Shown here: positions 39,331 through 50,355 of the stretch, in pieces
Numbering within the stretch: position 1 is the stretch's first letter
Layout of the letters: the number at the start of each line of letters is the position of its first letter
Translations under genes and position numbers: made by a program
Notes under the pieces: generated by a model
Told to the model about the DNA's origin: nothing
Database searches by the model: none
Seen by the model: only the letters and a program-made list of their open reading frames with translations
Assembly (NCBI GenBank): GCA_029339195.1
Contig: JAPTJF010000452.1
Coordinates: 1 to 50,591, forward strand
DNA from: Micractinium sp. NFX-FRZ
Lineage: Eukaryota > Chlorophyta > Trebouxiophyceae > Chlorellales > Chlorellaceae
DNA: 50,591 bases
Direction of reading: 5' to 3'

Positions 39331-42283
39331 ATGCAGTTCAGGACGGCCCTCGCGGCGCTGCCGGCGCTCTTGCTATGTCTGGCGGCCCTCTCGAATGCAA
39401 TGGGATCTCGTGAGTGCGCTAGGTTGGGCGGAAGGCGCCCGCCAGGAGGGCCCCCCGATAAGGTCGGCCCGTGCACCCAGCCCGCGAAAACCGCCCACTC
39501 CCGTGCTTTATAGAACACACAGAATTCGGATTTGATCGCGATGATCGCACCGCCGCCAGCAGGCCACCTACTACACGTCACCTGGCAGCCGCTGGCGTGG
39601 CTCTTACCGGCGCCGCCGCCCCTCCTCCTCCTTCGGCCCCTCGCTTCATGCAGAGCCCAGCGTGAACATGAGCCACGCCTGCTACAAGAATCCCGCCTCC
39701 TCCTCCTGCGCCAAGTTCAGGCGCTCTGTGGCTGGTGAGCCCCACAGCAGCCTGGGCGGCAGCTGCACTGGCCGTGCTGTACGGTGCCTGACGGCTGGTA
39801 CGGTTCCTTACCAGCGGTCTGCTCCCTGCCTGGCACAAACACTTTGTGCCTCCCTGTGAACCTGGCTTGCGCACGAGGCCTGGCACCGTCTCACCACCGC
39901 GTGCATGTGGTCTGCGCCCCAGCCCGGCGCCCACACTGCCCCACCCACCTGCCCTCCCCTCGTTCTAATATGTAAACCCGCCCCCGCCTCTTTGGTCCTT
40001 TGCCGACTCACTGCCTCCCTCTGCAGACTACACCAGCGACATGACCAAGCTGTGCGGCGCCATGCCCTTCATGTCTGGCTGCGACCTCTGGGCCCGCTGC
40101 AAGGTGGGGTGGGTGGGTGGGGAGGGAGGGCGGGGTGTGGGGCGGGGGGTGTGAGCGCAGCAGGCCTTCGACAGGCAGCGGCAGGCAGCCCAGGCCGGCC
40201 AGGTGGGCCCTCCTCACGTCCACACACCACACACACACACACACACGCACCGAACAGGCATGCACACACTTGTACCCCTCCCTGCCCCATAGGGCATGTC
40301 CATCAGTTGGTGCCAGCTGCCCAGCTCGGGGCCAGCTGGCAGATTGCTCAGACGTGTGTTGACATTTCCTTGCGTTGTTTTGCAGGGCAAGTCCAGGGGC
40401 TGGTGCAGCATCGTGTCCCTCGTGGGCACCACCTGCGTGACCGACGGCATGCAGCGGGTGAGGCGCTGGCATGGCTGTGCTGACGTGGCGGGCGCTGACC
40501 TGTCCGATGCTGACGTCAGTGTGCTGACATGGCTGCTGCTGGCATGGCGGATACAGCCAGCGGTTGTGAAGCGACCAGGGCCAGGGGCATGGACGGCAGC
40601 TGCTGCAGAGCCACCCGGCAGAGCGCAGCACAGCTCTGCCCCGTCTGGCCCGCAAGCCATGCCCTCATCTGGCTGCCCCCGCCCCCACCCCTCACTTGTG
40701 TATACACGGCACTTGGCTTGTCCCTGCAGATGAAGGGGTGCGAGGCTTACCTGGCGCTGTGCACCAAGGCGGGCACCAAGGTGGGTGCCGAGTCTGGGCT
40801 GTGCAGCTGCAGGCTGTTGGCACAGGTGGCGGGGTGGGGCTGCTGAGCCCCGCCGCTGCTGCTGGCCCCTGCATAGCTGACCGCCCCCAGATCACGGCCC
40901 TCCCACCCCACCCTGCCCCGCCGCAGGTGGCCCAGTGCTCTGGCGGCGACGGCAACCGGCTCAACTCGCTGGCCGCCACGTTCACCGCCAAGGCCGGCGT
41001 GGATGTGAGCCTCCCTTGGGTCGACGCATGCACTGGTTGTTTCAATTAGTGGGGCATTACTCATTTCAGACAGAGGAGGACCCTGGCGTGCGGGGCGGGG
41101 GGCGGAGGGGTGGGGCAAGGAAAAGGGAAGGGGGGGACAGGGCTGTGGGTGGGGCGTGGGTTAGCTCACCCTGGCCGCCACTTGCACAGCCAAGGGCAGT
41201 GCGACTGGCGGCTGTTTAATGGACTGGGCGTACGATGCGTGTGTGTGCCAATGCGTGTGTGCAAGTCGTGCTCCCGTTGCAGCTCCACAGCTGTCCCTCG
41301 GCTCACCTGTTTTGCTTGTGCTTCATGGTTACCCTCCTCCTCCCGTCCAGGCCGTGTGCAAGCGGTACCCCGCCCTGGCCGCCTGCAAGTCCTGCTCCTC
41401 CCGTGGCTCCACCAACTTTGCCTCCTGCCCCAACCCACTGGGGGCACTGGCAGCCATGTGCAACTGTGAGCGAGGGGGGGTGGGGGCCGGGTGCAGCGGG
41501 GTGGCGAAGTGGTTGGCTTAGTTGGGCGGGAGCGGGCTGGGTGGGAGGTGGAGGAAGGCGCAGTGGTGGGGCGGGCCCTCTACCCTGTGCGGCCCCTTCA
41601 CCTCCCCACCTACCAACCCGCCCACACCCACTTGCACACACCCCGCCCCCGTGCTTGCCATGTACCCCCCCCAACCCAACACAATACCCTTTCACCAGCG
41701 GCACCCCACCTGACCCTCCTGGGCGTGAACCTCACCTGCCCTGCCCACTCCTGCTCTCCCCTCCGCCCACCTCAGATTCCGTGCTCCCCACCACATGGCG
41801 GCATCCTGCCCCTGCCCTCCTGTCTCTTGAACACCACGATCCGCAACAACTCACCCTGGTTTCCAGCGCCCCCTCCCCACGCAGCCTCCCCCGCCGTGGC
41901 GGCTTCCAGCGGCTGCGCCCCCTGGTACACCATGTGCCAGTCCTACCTGGTGGGGTCCACCTTCCCCTCCCTCTGCCTCGGTGAGCAGGCAGGGAGGGCG
42001 TGGCTGGCATGGCATGCAGGCGGTGGGGCGTGCACAGCACGCGCACAGCACCTCAGAGTAATTGTGAACAGGCACCGACCACCACCTCTCAGCAATGCAC
42101 GTCACACCTTGCCCTGCTTGGCCGAGCCTCAGCACACGCCCACACCGTCCCCACGCCGTGCCTCGTGCGGTATCACCCAGCCTCACACCCCGTGCTTGCC
42201 CCGTCCCCCTGCCGCCTCTCTCCTGCGACTGCCTTGCAGCCTGCAAGCCGCGCCAGCGGCGGGTCAACGGCAGGTGCCAGTGA
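39331..42283 (+). CDS. Secreted Cys-Met motif protein, CTR3-like (no membrane domain)
   Basis: Nine exons (39331-39409, 39654-39734, 40027-40103, 40386-40457, 40730-40780, 40927-41004, 41351-41465, 41699-41980, 42240-42283) join in frame to 292 residues. Residues 1-24 form a signal peptide. The mature part is Cys-rich with no hydrophobic span. Residues 63-78 read CGAMPFMSGCDLWARC, exactly the CxxMxxMxxCx5C Cys-Met motif described for Chlamydomonas CTR copper proteins, where CTR3 also lacks the transporter membrane domain. Further Cys pairs follow, including CAPWYTMC near the C-terminus and a basic end ACKPRQRRVNGRCQ. Likely a wall or periplasmic copper-binding protein (inference). The 282-bp exon 8 is Pro-rich and could hide another intron, although its frame closes as drawn. 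Confidence 0.82.
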
Positions 42284-42878
42284 GCGATAATGTGCTTGAA
42301 GTGGTGATGCAGTCACATAGTTCGTAGGCCCCAGCACGCAAGCAAGCAAGCAAGACTTGCTGCTGGGATCGGAAGCTTCCGGCGGCGGCCCTCGCTTTCC
42401 TGTGCTGCCCCAGCCCTCCAAGGCAAATGCCGCCACACGAGCTAAAGCCACGACCCCCACGCTATCGACCACAGAACCAACTGCTATTGCCCATAGCACT
42501 GATCCATACTGCACCTCTCTATACTGCACTCTAGCCTGCACTGCCAGCACTCTTGTGTGACACCCAGCCGCCAGTGGTGGTCGCAGCAGCAACGGGTGCA
42601 CACGAGTCTTGAAAGGGCGGGCCAATGCTCACATGGGGGGCAGGCGCATTGTCTAGCTGCTGTGTGAACCAGCAGCAAAAAGAGGCTGTGGGACTGAGAA
42701 TCAGGGGAGTGGCGGGGGCTTTGGGGGCAAGGGGCAATGTGGGGGGAGCAGGGGAAGCAAAGCGGAGAGGAGAGAAGGAGAGCGCAACAACACGATGGAG
42801 AAGCAAAACAGGTGGGAGGGCAGTTACAGTTGAGGGCACAGCTTTGGGCACTACAGCCCCGCTGCACAGCGTGCTGCC
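42284..42878. other. Convergent 3' spacer
   Basis: 3' flanks of the Cys-Met gene (+) and the 74-residue gene (-). It holds the minus-strand TGTAA at 42828. I see no plus-strand TGTAA for the Cys-Met gene and no coding sequence. Confidence 0.55.
42824..42828 (-). terminator. TGTAA poly(A) signal for the 74-residue gene
   Basis: TGTAA on the minus strand, 51 bases beyond the stop codon at 42879, supporting a real short transcript there. Confidence 0.6.
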
Positions 42879-43103
42879 TCACAGCTGCCCGGTGCGCGCC
42901 TTGAGGCGCAGCCACTTGTACAGCATGTGCTGCTGCACGTCCTCCAGGGCAGCCCCCAGCCCCTCCTCTCCGAGCGACTTGGTGTCCAGCACCGCCCGGG
43001 AGGACGCGTTGAGCTTCTTGTGCGGCACAATGTTCTCGGGGGGCAGCTGGGACAGGTAGTACCGCAGGCGCTTGAGCACCGGGGCGCCGCGACGCGTCGG
43101 CAT
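42879..43103 (-). CDS. Small basic protein, 74 aa, unknown
   Basis: A single-exon frame starting MPTRRGAPVLKRLRYYLSQL and ending LYKWLRLKARTGQL with TGA at 42879. It is not low-complexity like the shadow frames around it. It contains an evenly mixed stretch (PPENIVPHKKLNASSRAVLD) and an amphipathic C-terminal helix. A TGTAA signal sits 51 bases downstream, and the gene is head-to-head with the CFAP97-like gene. I do not recognise the family. The basic N-terminus could be an organelle signal, or the whole could be a small ribosome- or complex-associated protein; neither is shown. An upstream exon is possible but not needed. Confidence 0.6.
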   Translation of the reverse strand: MPTRRGAPVLKRLRYYLSQLPPENIVPHKKLNASSRAVLDTKSLGEEGLGAALEDVQQHMLYKWLRLKARTGQL

Positions 43104-43891
43104 GCTGCCGCTGTGGGTGCTGCTGCTGCTGCTGCGGGTGCGCTGCTACTGCGAGTTTCGAGCTGGGTTGGGACAACCGTGTGTGCCTGCGCAGGCCAGG
43201 GGGTGAACGCAAAGTGGTTGGTGAGTGCAGCAGGCAGGCGAGGGGATGCAGCACGAGGCAGGCGGCAGAGGCAGGCAGGCGGCGCACAGCAGGCTGGCGG
43301 CAGGCAGCGGCGGCGGCTGGTAGCGGCGTGCTCAGGCGGCATGCAACACGCCTGCCGCCGGACTGCATGGCATGCATTGGCTGCCGTCGGGGTCTGGAGC
43401 CTGACAACGGCAGCGTGCAGCAGAGGCGAACAAGCCAGCAGCACCGAGCAGCCTGCCTGTGCACCCTCGCTCACCTCCCAAAGCCGATATGCCTCTAGGA
43501 TGCTCCGCGCAGCGTGCGAACGCCAAGGCAAGGCCGAAGAGCCAGTGCGCTCCCAACCCGACTCCAAACGCGACTGAAGGTGGCCCAAACTCCGAGTTGC
43601 GGTGGGGTAAGGGGAATGGACCAATTAGAGCAACCCCTGCCGCCCAGGCGCCACGAAAACTCGGGAAGAAGGCACGTTGGCCATGCTGCCGCCAATTTCG
43701 CACTCATTCTGCCGTGCGACTGCCCCATCGAGACCACTCGTGTCTTCCTTGTGTCTCTCAGCACCATTGGCAGCGCTCTGCTTGCCACCGCCGGCCACAT
43801 CCCTGCCCTTTCGCTGACCCCGCGAAGCAGCGTGCCCGCCGCCAAGATCACGCAATTTGAATCCGGGGCCCCATTGCCCGTCTCGAAGGCA
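43104..43891. promoter_or_regulatory. Head-to-head promoter region
   Basis: Divergent spacer between the 74-residue gene (-) and the CFAP97-like gene (+). The plus frame of the latter stays open back to about 43514, but the sequence before the ATG at 43892 has no protein-like features. No TATA-like element is clear. Confidence 0.5.
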
Positions 43892-46269
43892 ATGGCAAGC
43901 CAGCAGCAGGGCGGAGTCACGCCCGCCGAGCCGGAGGCAACCGCAACAGGCGCCTTGGAGGAGGAGCAGGCAGGGCAGGCTGCGACTCCAGACACTCAGG
44001 CGCAGCAGGGGGTGGACGGCAGCGCGGCTGATGGGACGGTCGCCGAGCCTGGGGAGGCCGGCAGCTCGGCCGGTGGCGACGCCAGCACCGGCGGGCTGAC
44101 GGATGGAGAGGCCGCCAGCCAGGGGCAGCAGCAGGCGGCCGGGGAGCCGCCTGTGACAGAGCAGGCGCAGCAGCAGGGTGCGGCAGAGTCTGCACCCGAA
44201 GCGGAGCAGGGAGCCGATGAGGCGGAGGTTGGCAGCGGCGACGGCGCGTCTGCGGCCGACCAGTCTTCCACTCAGGGGGAGGCGGCAGTGGAGGAGCCGG
44301 CAGCTGAGGATGCAGGGGAGGGGGACGACGGCACCGCAGCTGAGGCTGAGGGGCAGGAGGAGGAGGCGGGCGAGGACGAGGAGGAGGGCGGCGACACCAT
44401 CAAGGCCTACCTGCCCGGCAGCAGCGGCCAGGAGGGGGAGGCAGCAGAGGATGAGGATGAGGATGAGGATGAGGAGGGGGATGAGGAGGAGGAGGAGGAG
44501 GAGGGCGAGGAGGAGGGCAAGCAGCCGCAGGTAGGGCAGGATGTTGGTGGCCAGCGCTGCAGGCAGGCAGGTGCCTCTCATATGGCAGCGGCCATGCTGC
44601 CTGCTGCTCTCCCTGGCTGCCCTGACTGCTTATCCCCCCCACTGCCATCCCTAACCCCTGACGCCCTGCTCTCTGTTGTGGCTTGACGCCCCCTTTTCCC
44701 CTCCCACGGTGCCATTCAGGGCCAGGCGCTGGGCCCCACCGCCTCCACCTCCACCCGCGCCTCCAGCCGCCGCCGCACCAAGCTCACCTTCACGGGCCCG
44801 CCCAAGTGCCTGGAGCGGCGGGTGCGGGGCAGCTTGACAGCTGGCGGGGGAGGGGAGCGGGGCTGACTTGGAATGAGTGGGATGGTGCAGCGGCAGGGAG
44901 GCAGGCCAGGGCAGGGGGCGCGCTGGGGGGGGGGGGCATCCACAGCTGGGCGGGGGCTTCCCCGATTGTGCAGCTTGCCCCACCTTGCCCCTCTTGCCCT
45001 AACTTGCTCCTCCCTGGGCCCTTCTTACCCTCCCTCCCGCCCGCCCGCCTGCCCTTGTGCAGCCGCGCGCTGGGGTGCGCTCCAACTACAGCCACAGCCA
45101 GCAGCGGGTGCGCCAGATCCTGCGAGACAACGAGGCGCTGGTGCGGCGGCTGGGGTGAGTGGTGGCGGGGCGGGGCGGTTGTGGTTGTGGCGGGTAGTCA
45201 CGGGCAGTTCAGTGGCGTGGCGACTGGGTGCACTGAAGCGGATGCGGAGGCACTCACGGTGCAGCCTTGCGATGCTCGCTCCCCTCTGCTTCACTGCCCC
45301 GCCCTGCTCGAGTTGCTGCCCCCATCAATCCCTGCCCTCAAAACTGCGTCATGCCCCAACCCTCGACCCAGCCCCTGTCCTCATCCCTTGCAGCCAGATT
45401 GCCTACCAGGCGCCGGAGCACGAGAAGAGCCAGCAGAAGCACGACCAGGTGAGATCGGGCGGGGTGAATTGGGGGGTTGTTGCCGGGCGGGACCGGGCAG
45501 GATGGGGTGGGGTGGGTGGATGGATGGGTGGGGTGGAAGGGTAGTCTGCTCGGGTGGTGGCGCATGGCTGGTGGGGTCACAAGTGTGCACTGGGACCAAA
45601 ACGCCTGCTGCTGGGTCTGGGCCCTACCTGGCTGAAACCTCCTCCTCCGCCCCTGTCCCCTCACCCACCCCCTCTGCCCCCCTCCCTCCCTCCCTCCCTT
45701 TAGTACATGTCCAACGTGGCGGCCACCTCCGCGACCCGCCGCGCCGCCGAGGCCAATCGCATCATGAAGCAGAACCTGCGCATCTACCAGCGCCTGCAGG
45801 TGGGGTGGGCGGCGGCTGGTGGGGAGTATTGCAGAGGGTGTGGGGCCTGGTGAGGGACTAATGGTCAGGGTTAAAGCCTGGGGGGCGGGGGCGGCAAAGC
45901 CTGTGGGTGGGGGTGGGGTGGGGTGGGAGGTATGCCCTGCAGGTCCCAGACAAGCGGGCAAGCAGCTGCCTGCCTTGCGCCCTTCCTGCCTGCCCATCAC
46001 TGCATCTTCTCTGTTCTCCACATCCCTATGCTCCTGCAACCTTTCTATCCCAGTCGCGACCAAGCGCGCTGTCCTGCCGGCCCCCTCCCCTCCTGCCTGC
46101 CATCCCACACCCTCGCATGCCCCGCCCCCCGTCCCCTTGCGCGCAGGAGGTGAAGCCCAGCCGCGACGTGGCGCGCACCTCCCACGACAAGGACTTTGCC
46201 AAGCACGAGCGCATGCTGGCCTCGCTGGCCGCGCTGCACAAGAAGGGGCACGGCGGCTGGGCCAAGTGA
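43892..46269 (+). CDS. CFAP97/Hemingway (KIAA1430)-like protein with acidic N-terminus
   Basis: Six exons (43892-44530, 44720-44821, 45063-45154, 45394-45448, 45704-45799, 46147-46269) join in frame to 368 residues. Residues 1-213 are low-complexity: Ala/Gln/Gly/Glu-rich, then long Asp/Glu runs. A basic hinge (RASSRRRTKLTF) follows. The C-terminal 120 residues show the two signatures of the CFAP97 family in order: a first helix QRVRQILRDNEALVRRL and, after a variable stretch, EANRIMKQNLRIYQRLQEVK followed by PSRDV...DFAKHERML. Family members are axoneme- or cilium-associated in animals and flagellates. In a coccoid alga the role would have to differ or be cryptic. The ATG is chosen as the first after an upstream low-quality open stretch. 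Exons end with strict GT-AG sites. Confidence 0.78.
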
Positions 46270-47035
46270 GGCAGGGGGGGCTGCCAGCTGGGCTGGCGCC
46301 TCCTGCAGAGCTGCTGGTGGGCATCACAAAGCTGCCTACCAGTGCGGCAGCTGACCAGCCCGGTCCCTGCTTCTCCCACACCTAGCCCTGAGGCGCCCCC
46401 CTCGAGGATCCCACTGCTGGTGAGCAGCAGGGGCAGTGGTGGCTGGAGCAGCGAGCCGCCACGCATGCGGGGGTCTCACGCGGCAGGATGTCGGGCAGCA
46501 CAGCACAGCACAGCACCCAGTCCAGATCAATGCAGCAAAGGCAGGCAAGTCAGCAGGCCAGGCAGGCAAGCAGTGCAGAGACAAGACAGGCAGGCAGGGT
46601 AGGCACCCAGGTAGCTCGCGGCTGGTAGGAGCAGGCAGTGGGGAGCAGGGCAGCGTGCACTTGTACGCTCAGGCAGCACCCAGCATTCTGAGTTTGATGA
46701 CTCGCCGAGCCCAGCGCCGGTTGAGCGCACTGCGTGTTGTTTCATATTGATAACGTTACTGGAGCAGTGGACTGATCTGTAAATTAAACTGCGGTGCGTG
46801 GCTGATTTGAGGATCAGCGGAAGCAGGATGATTGGAGTGCAGAGGGGTTCAGGGAGGGGAATGGCAGGAGAGGCGGGGGGCTAAGGAGGGGCCTGCTGGT
46901 GCAGGGAAGCAGGCAGGCGCTGCCACTGTCCCCACACTCATGTCAAGTGAGTGCTGGGGTCGTGCTGCTGCTCTGCCGCTATATATTGCTGCACCCAGGA
47001 GCGAGACCGTTGTGCAGCCGTGGAATGGCAGGCTG
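46270..47035. other. Convergent 3' spacer
   Basis: 3' flanks of the CFAP97-like gene (+) and the small membrane-protein gene (-). It includes CACAGCA repeats near 46499-46515 and a plus-strand TGTAA at 46778. The region 46736-46800 is locally AT-rich. No coding sequence is supported. Confidence 0.6.
46778..46782 (+). terminator. TGTAA poly(A) signal, CFAP97-like gene
   Basis: TGTAA on the plus strand about 510 bases past the stop, in an AT-rich pocket. Confidence 0.55.
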
Positions 47036-47320
47036 TCAGCTAGACGCCTTGCCGCTGGTGCTGGCGGCGGAGGCCGTGGCAGCTGCACTGCTAGGTGTAC
47101 TGCTGCCGCCGGCGGCGGTGCTGCCACCGATGCTCAGCCCCTTGAGCCGGTCCTCAAAGGCTGACTCGCTAGCCTTAAGCCAGGGGAAGTCTGGCTTGGG
47201 GGGCGGCCCCGTCTGGCCTGTCCGCTTTGCCACGCTGGTGAGGGAGAGGGCGATGAAGGTGCCCCCGCAGCACAGGCCCAGGATGGCCAGGCTCAGGCGG
47301 TCGCCCACACGAAAGCCCAT
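47036..47320 (-). CDS. Small single-span membrane protein, 94 aa, unknown
   Basis: A single-exon frame from ATG 47320 to the stop at 47036. Residues 7-28 (DRLSLAILGLCCGGTFIALS) form one hydrophobic segment, followed by KRTGQTGPPPKPDFPWLKAS and a Ser/Ala/Gly-rich tail. The conserved-looking middle (PDFPWLKASESAFEDRLKG) and the clear membrane span make it more credible than neighbouring shadow frames. The short N-terminal segment before the span suggests an organelle or ER membrane anchor with the tail on the other side. Family not recognised. It ends tail-to-tail with the CFAP97-like gene, and its start lies about 150 bases from the uL14 stop on the same strand. Confidence 0.65.
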   Translation of the reverse strand: MGFRVGDRLSLAILGLCCGGTFIALSLTSVAKRTGQTGPPPKPDFPWLKASESAFEDRLKGLSIGGSTAAGGSSTPSSAAATASAASTSGKASS

Positions 47321-47407
47321 GGCTGCTGGTGGGAGGAGGGGTGGGGTGAGCGGCGTCCGTTACTAAGCAGTGGCGCTGCTGGTGGTGGTGGGGTGCTAGA
47401 AAAGAAG

Positions 47408-47408
<1 letters not shown>

Positions 47409-47440
<32 letters not shown>
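47409..47440. repeat. CTG trinucleotide run
   Basis: About ten CTG/GCT units between the small membrane-protein gene and the last uL14 exon, outside coding sequence in both models. Confidence 0.85.
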
Positions 47441-47467
47441 GTAGTGCTTCGTGGGTAGGTGCGTTGC

Positions 47468-48663
47468 TCAGAAGACACGCGCCGCCAGCGAGAGCACCTG
47501 CGGCGTCGCACAGAGGTGGAGCATGGCAAGGGGGAGGTGAGGGGACTGGAAGCGCATGCAGCGCCCAGTACCAGCAGCGGAAAGACACACAGCAGGGGCA
47601 GGGCTGCCACACGCACGTTGCTCTCCCACTTGGCTCCCCGGTCTTGCAGCCATGCTCCCTTGCAGCACCCCGGTTGCATACCTCGGAGCAGCACCCCTGC
47701 CAGAGCTCCGCCACACCCTTCAACATCTGCTGTGCGTGCTGCACTGCCTGCAGCGCCCAGAAGGCTGCAGCCTCATGCCCACCACCTCCCCATCTGACAC
47801 CGCCCGCCCTGCAGCACCCACCTTCATCATCTGCCGCGCCCGCAGCTCGTGTGTGACAAATCCCAGCACCCGCGTCCCGATGGGCAGCCCTTTCTGGTTG
47901 ACAAGCACGCACGAGTTCTTGTCAAACTTGATCACACTGCAGCAGCAGCGACCAATCATGTGGCAGCAAATTATGTGGCAGCAAAGGGGAGTGTTAGAAC
48001 GATGGAGGCTCGCCGTCTTGCCGCACGTGCAGCAGCAGCTGCTGCAACACCAGCAGAGGATGGTACCCCTGGCACTCTGCTGCGGCTGGATATCCGCCCA
48101 GGCTTGTGCCGACAGGAGCGCCTGCTGATGCCAGCAGGGATGAGCTGCAGCGGCATGGAACTGGCGAGGGCCAGCCCGGCGCCATCAACCCTCAGATTCC
48201 CGCACCTGCCGTCCTTGCGCTGCACTTCCTTCTTGGTCTCTACAATCACAGCCTTCACCACCTGTCCCTGCAGGCGGAGGCGAAACATACAAGCGACCAA
48301 ACAACCATGCAACATCAGCACCAGGGGGCTGGCGGCGGCAGGCAGTGGCGGCAGGCGGCGGCGGCAGCTGACAGGCTTGCGAGCTCAGGCATGCCCACCG
48401 CGGTGCTTGCCTACAATCGCATCTCGGTCGATGAACAGGGCGAGCAGCGCGGGGCAGGCTGCCTGCGTGAGCCCGTGGGTCCCGCGCCATCTCCCAATTC
48501 CAGCAGCCCCGCTCACCTGCGTGACTTTCCCCTTGGAGGCCTTCTTCACAGATGCAGTGATGATGTCTCCTATGCTGGCGTAGCGGCCCCTGGTCTTGAT
48601 GCACTCCACCTCCTTGGCGCCGCTGTTGTCAGTCACAACCAGCCGGCTGCCGTCGATTATCAT
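47468..48663 (-). CDS. Mitochondrial-type 50S ribosomal protein uL14
   Basis: Large-subunit protein at the subunit interface. Exons 48663-48517, 48267-48206, 47936-47822 and 47497-47468 join in frame to 117 residues, the normal uL14 length. Bacterial-type landmarks run throughout: [84 protein letters not shown] and LSLAARVF. Cytosolic eL23-type features are absent. Green-algal plastid genomes normally keep rpl14, so a nuclear bacterial-type copy is most likely mitochondrial (inference). No targeting presequence is seen in the model. The frame is open for about 20 Arg/Ala-rich codons upstream of the ATG, so an upstream exon or non-ATG-proximal start could supply one. Confidence 0.92.
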
Positions 48664-49341
48664 GGCACCCGAGGGGCGTGATGCGTGTTCCCGGTTCGCT
48701 GCACGCTGCGCCCCGTCTCTCGCTGCTCAGGCGCGGGCAGGAGAGCTTGGCAGAGTGGTGGGGTTGTCTGGCGCGCACAAAGCTGGGGAGAAGCAAATCC
48801 AGGAATGTGCAGCCGCGGCGAGCCCAGCGGGCACCAGGGTTTGGGTCAAGGGCGGGGCGGGGCGGCGCGGCACGCACGCTGTGGCGGGCACCAAGCGGCA
48901 CCGCACTCCGTGCTTGTAGGCAGGAGCGTTTGCAGGATGACATTAACGCGATAGGTAAGTGGGCGCTACACGTGGCTATACCATGTGGCAATGGCTATAC
49001 CATGTGGCATTGGAAGCGGAATAACATGCTGGTGTCTGTGCACCGCTTGACTGGGCACTACAGGTACGGGAAAGTGCAGCGCATTGAGGATGAGAGGCTT
49101 CACGAGGTGATGCAAAGAGGGCAGCAATTCAAGGCACTTGCCATTCATGCTGCACGAAATGCATTGCTACGGAATGAAAGAGCTTTTCGACAATATGACA
49201 GAAACGGCGGCATGGCGCGCACAGCACAGCCAACCCCCGCACTGGCAGCCCCCGTCAGACAGGGTGCTGGGCAGTGCACCATGTTCACCGCCGCCTGGGG
49301 GGCAACAATGCCGCGGCCGGTCTAGTGCACACCATCCACCA
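48664..49341. other. Spacer upstream of uL14, 3' flank of the DUF6544 gene
   Basis: Same-strand spacer. It contains a tandem 18-bp duplication (GTGGCTATACCATGTGGC twice, near 48971-49008). Plus frames here lack features. It may include a leader exon of uL14. Confidence 0.5.
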
Positions 49342-50355
49342 TCACTCTGCCTGCAGGCTCTCGAGCGAGAAGCGCACATAAGGGGACTCGCTGCCGTCTG
49401 GCTCCACCCATGCCGCCTCCAGCTCAGCGGGGGCCTCCACGCTGGCGCTGCCGCCCAGCCTGGAGAAAGAGGCTCCAGCCGTGCACACAAACACGGCACA
49501 ACATGTCAGGGTCAAGAGAAGCCAGGGAGCCAAGTTGTTGGGGGTGCAGCATAAGAAAGCACCAGGTTGCATGCACAGTGCACCACCACCACCTGCCCTC
49601 TCGCCTGGCCGCCCTCCCACCACACCTGAAGGTCGTGTGCCCGCCCACCGCCCGTGCGTGCCAGGGCGCTTGGGTAACGCTGCCGTCCGGCTGCACCCGC
49701 CAGTAGTCCTTTGATTGCAGCTCTTTGAAGCGCCCCTCCTGGTCAAACGTGAAGATTGCGGTGACGGTGGCGCCACGACAGCTCAGCACGGCGCGCGCGC
49801 TGCGGTCCGGCCCGCCGCCTTCCCCCTCGGCTGCTGGCAGCCAGCGCAGGTGCGACGAGGGCAGCAGCGCTGGCGGGAAGCAGACCGCCTCTGCAGCACA
49901 TTCGGTGGGAAGTCGGGGAATCAGGGCGGGGCAGGAAGGCAGTGGGTGGGGGAGCGGACAGGGGTGTACAAGGGCCAGCAGCTTAAGTGAAGGCAGCCGG
50001 TGTGCGTGCCATATGGCCTGTTGGACGTGATTGCCCCCGCCCACACACACCCTCACTCCCCCCACCCGCCAGCTCACCACCCAGCCAGCGCAGCAGGGCC
50101 GATTGGTCCAGGTGTGGTCCCTGGCTGCGGGCCAGCGGCACCGCCCCCCACAGCCGCCACTCCATCGCGCCGCGCCCCTGCAGCAGCGCCTCCCGCCCGC
50201 TGCAGCCCAGCAGGGGGCCCAGCCCCAGCTGCAGAGTCCCGGTATAGCAAAAAGCTGGCTCGGGGCCCACGGCAGCAACCGTCTGCGCACGCAGCGCCTT
50301 CCAGCCGCCGCCCCGGTCAAAGCGCAGCCCGCCGGTGCCGCCGGCCACCCACAGC
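49342..50355 (-). CDS. DUF6544 family protein, 5' part not resolved at window edge
   Basis: Exons 50355-50078, 49890-49626 and 49459-49342 join in frame and end at TGA 49344-49342. They carry the DUF6544 landmarks in order: GWKALRAQTVAAVGPEPAFCY, GRGAMEWRLWGAVPLARSQG, SALLRWLGEAVCFPPALLPS (the family's L-R-Y-L-A-E-x-x-W-F-P-x-A-L-L block, joined across a splice), DRSARAVLSC, TAIFTFDQEGRFKEL and a final stretch ending FSLESLQAE. Members are mostly bacterial proteins of unknown function; eukaryotic copies occur in algae and protists, so ancient transfer is possible but not shown. The 5' exons must lie to the right. Candidate sequence at 50500-50591 could not be spliced with matching phase. Confidence 0.85.

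Noticed and set aside
43514..44686. 390-residue reading of the CFAP97-like first exon with upstream and intron extensions
   Set aside because: The part before 43892 has no protein-like features, and the part after 44530 is intron with a clear GTAGGG donor and TTCAG acceptor.
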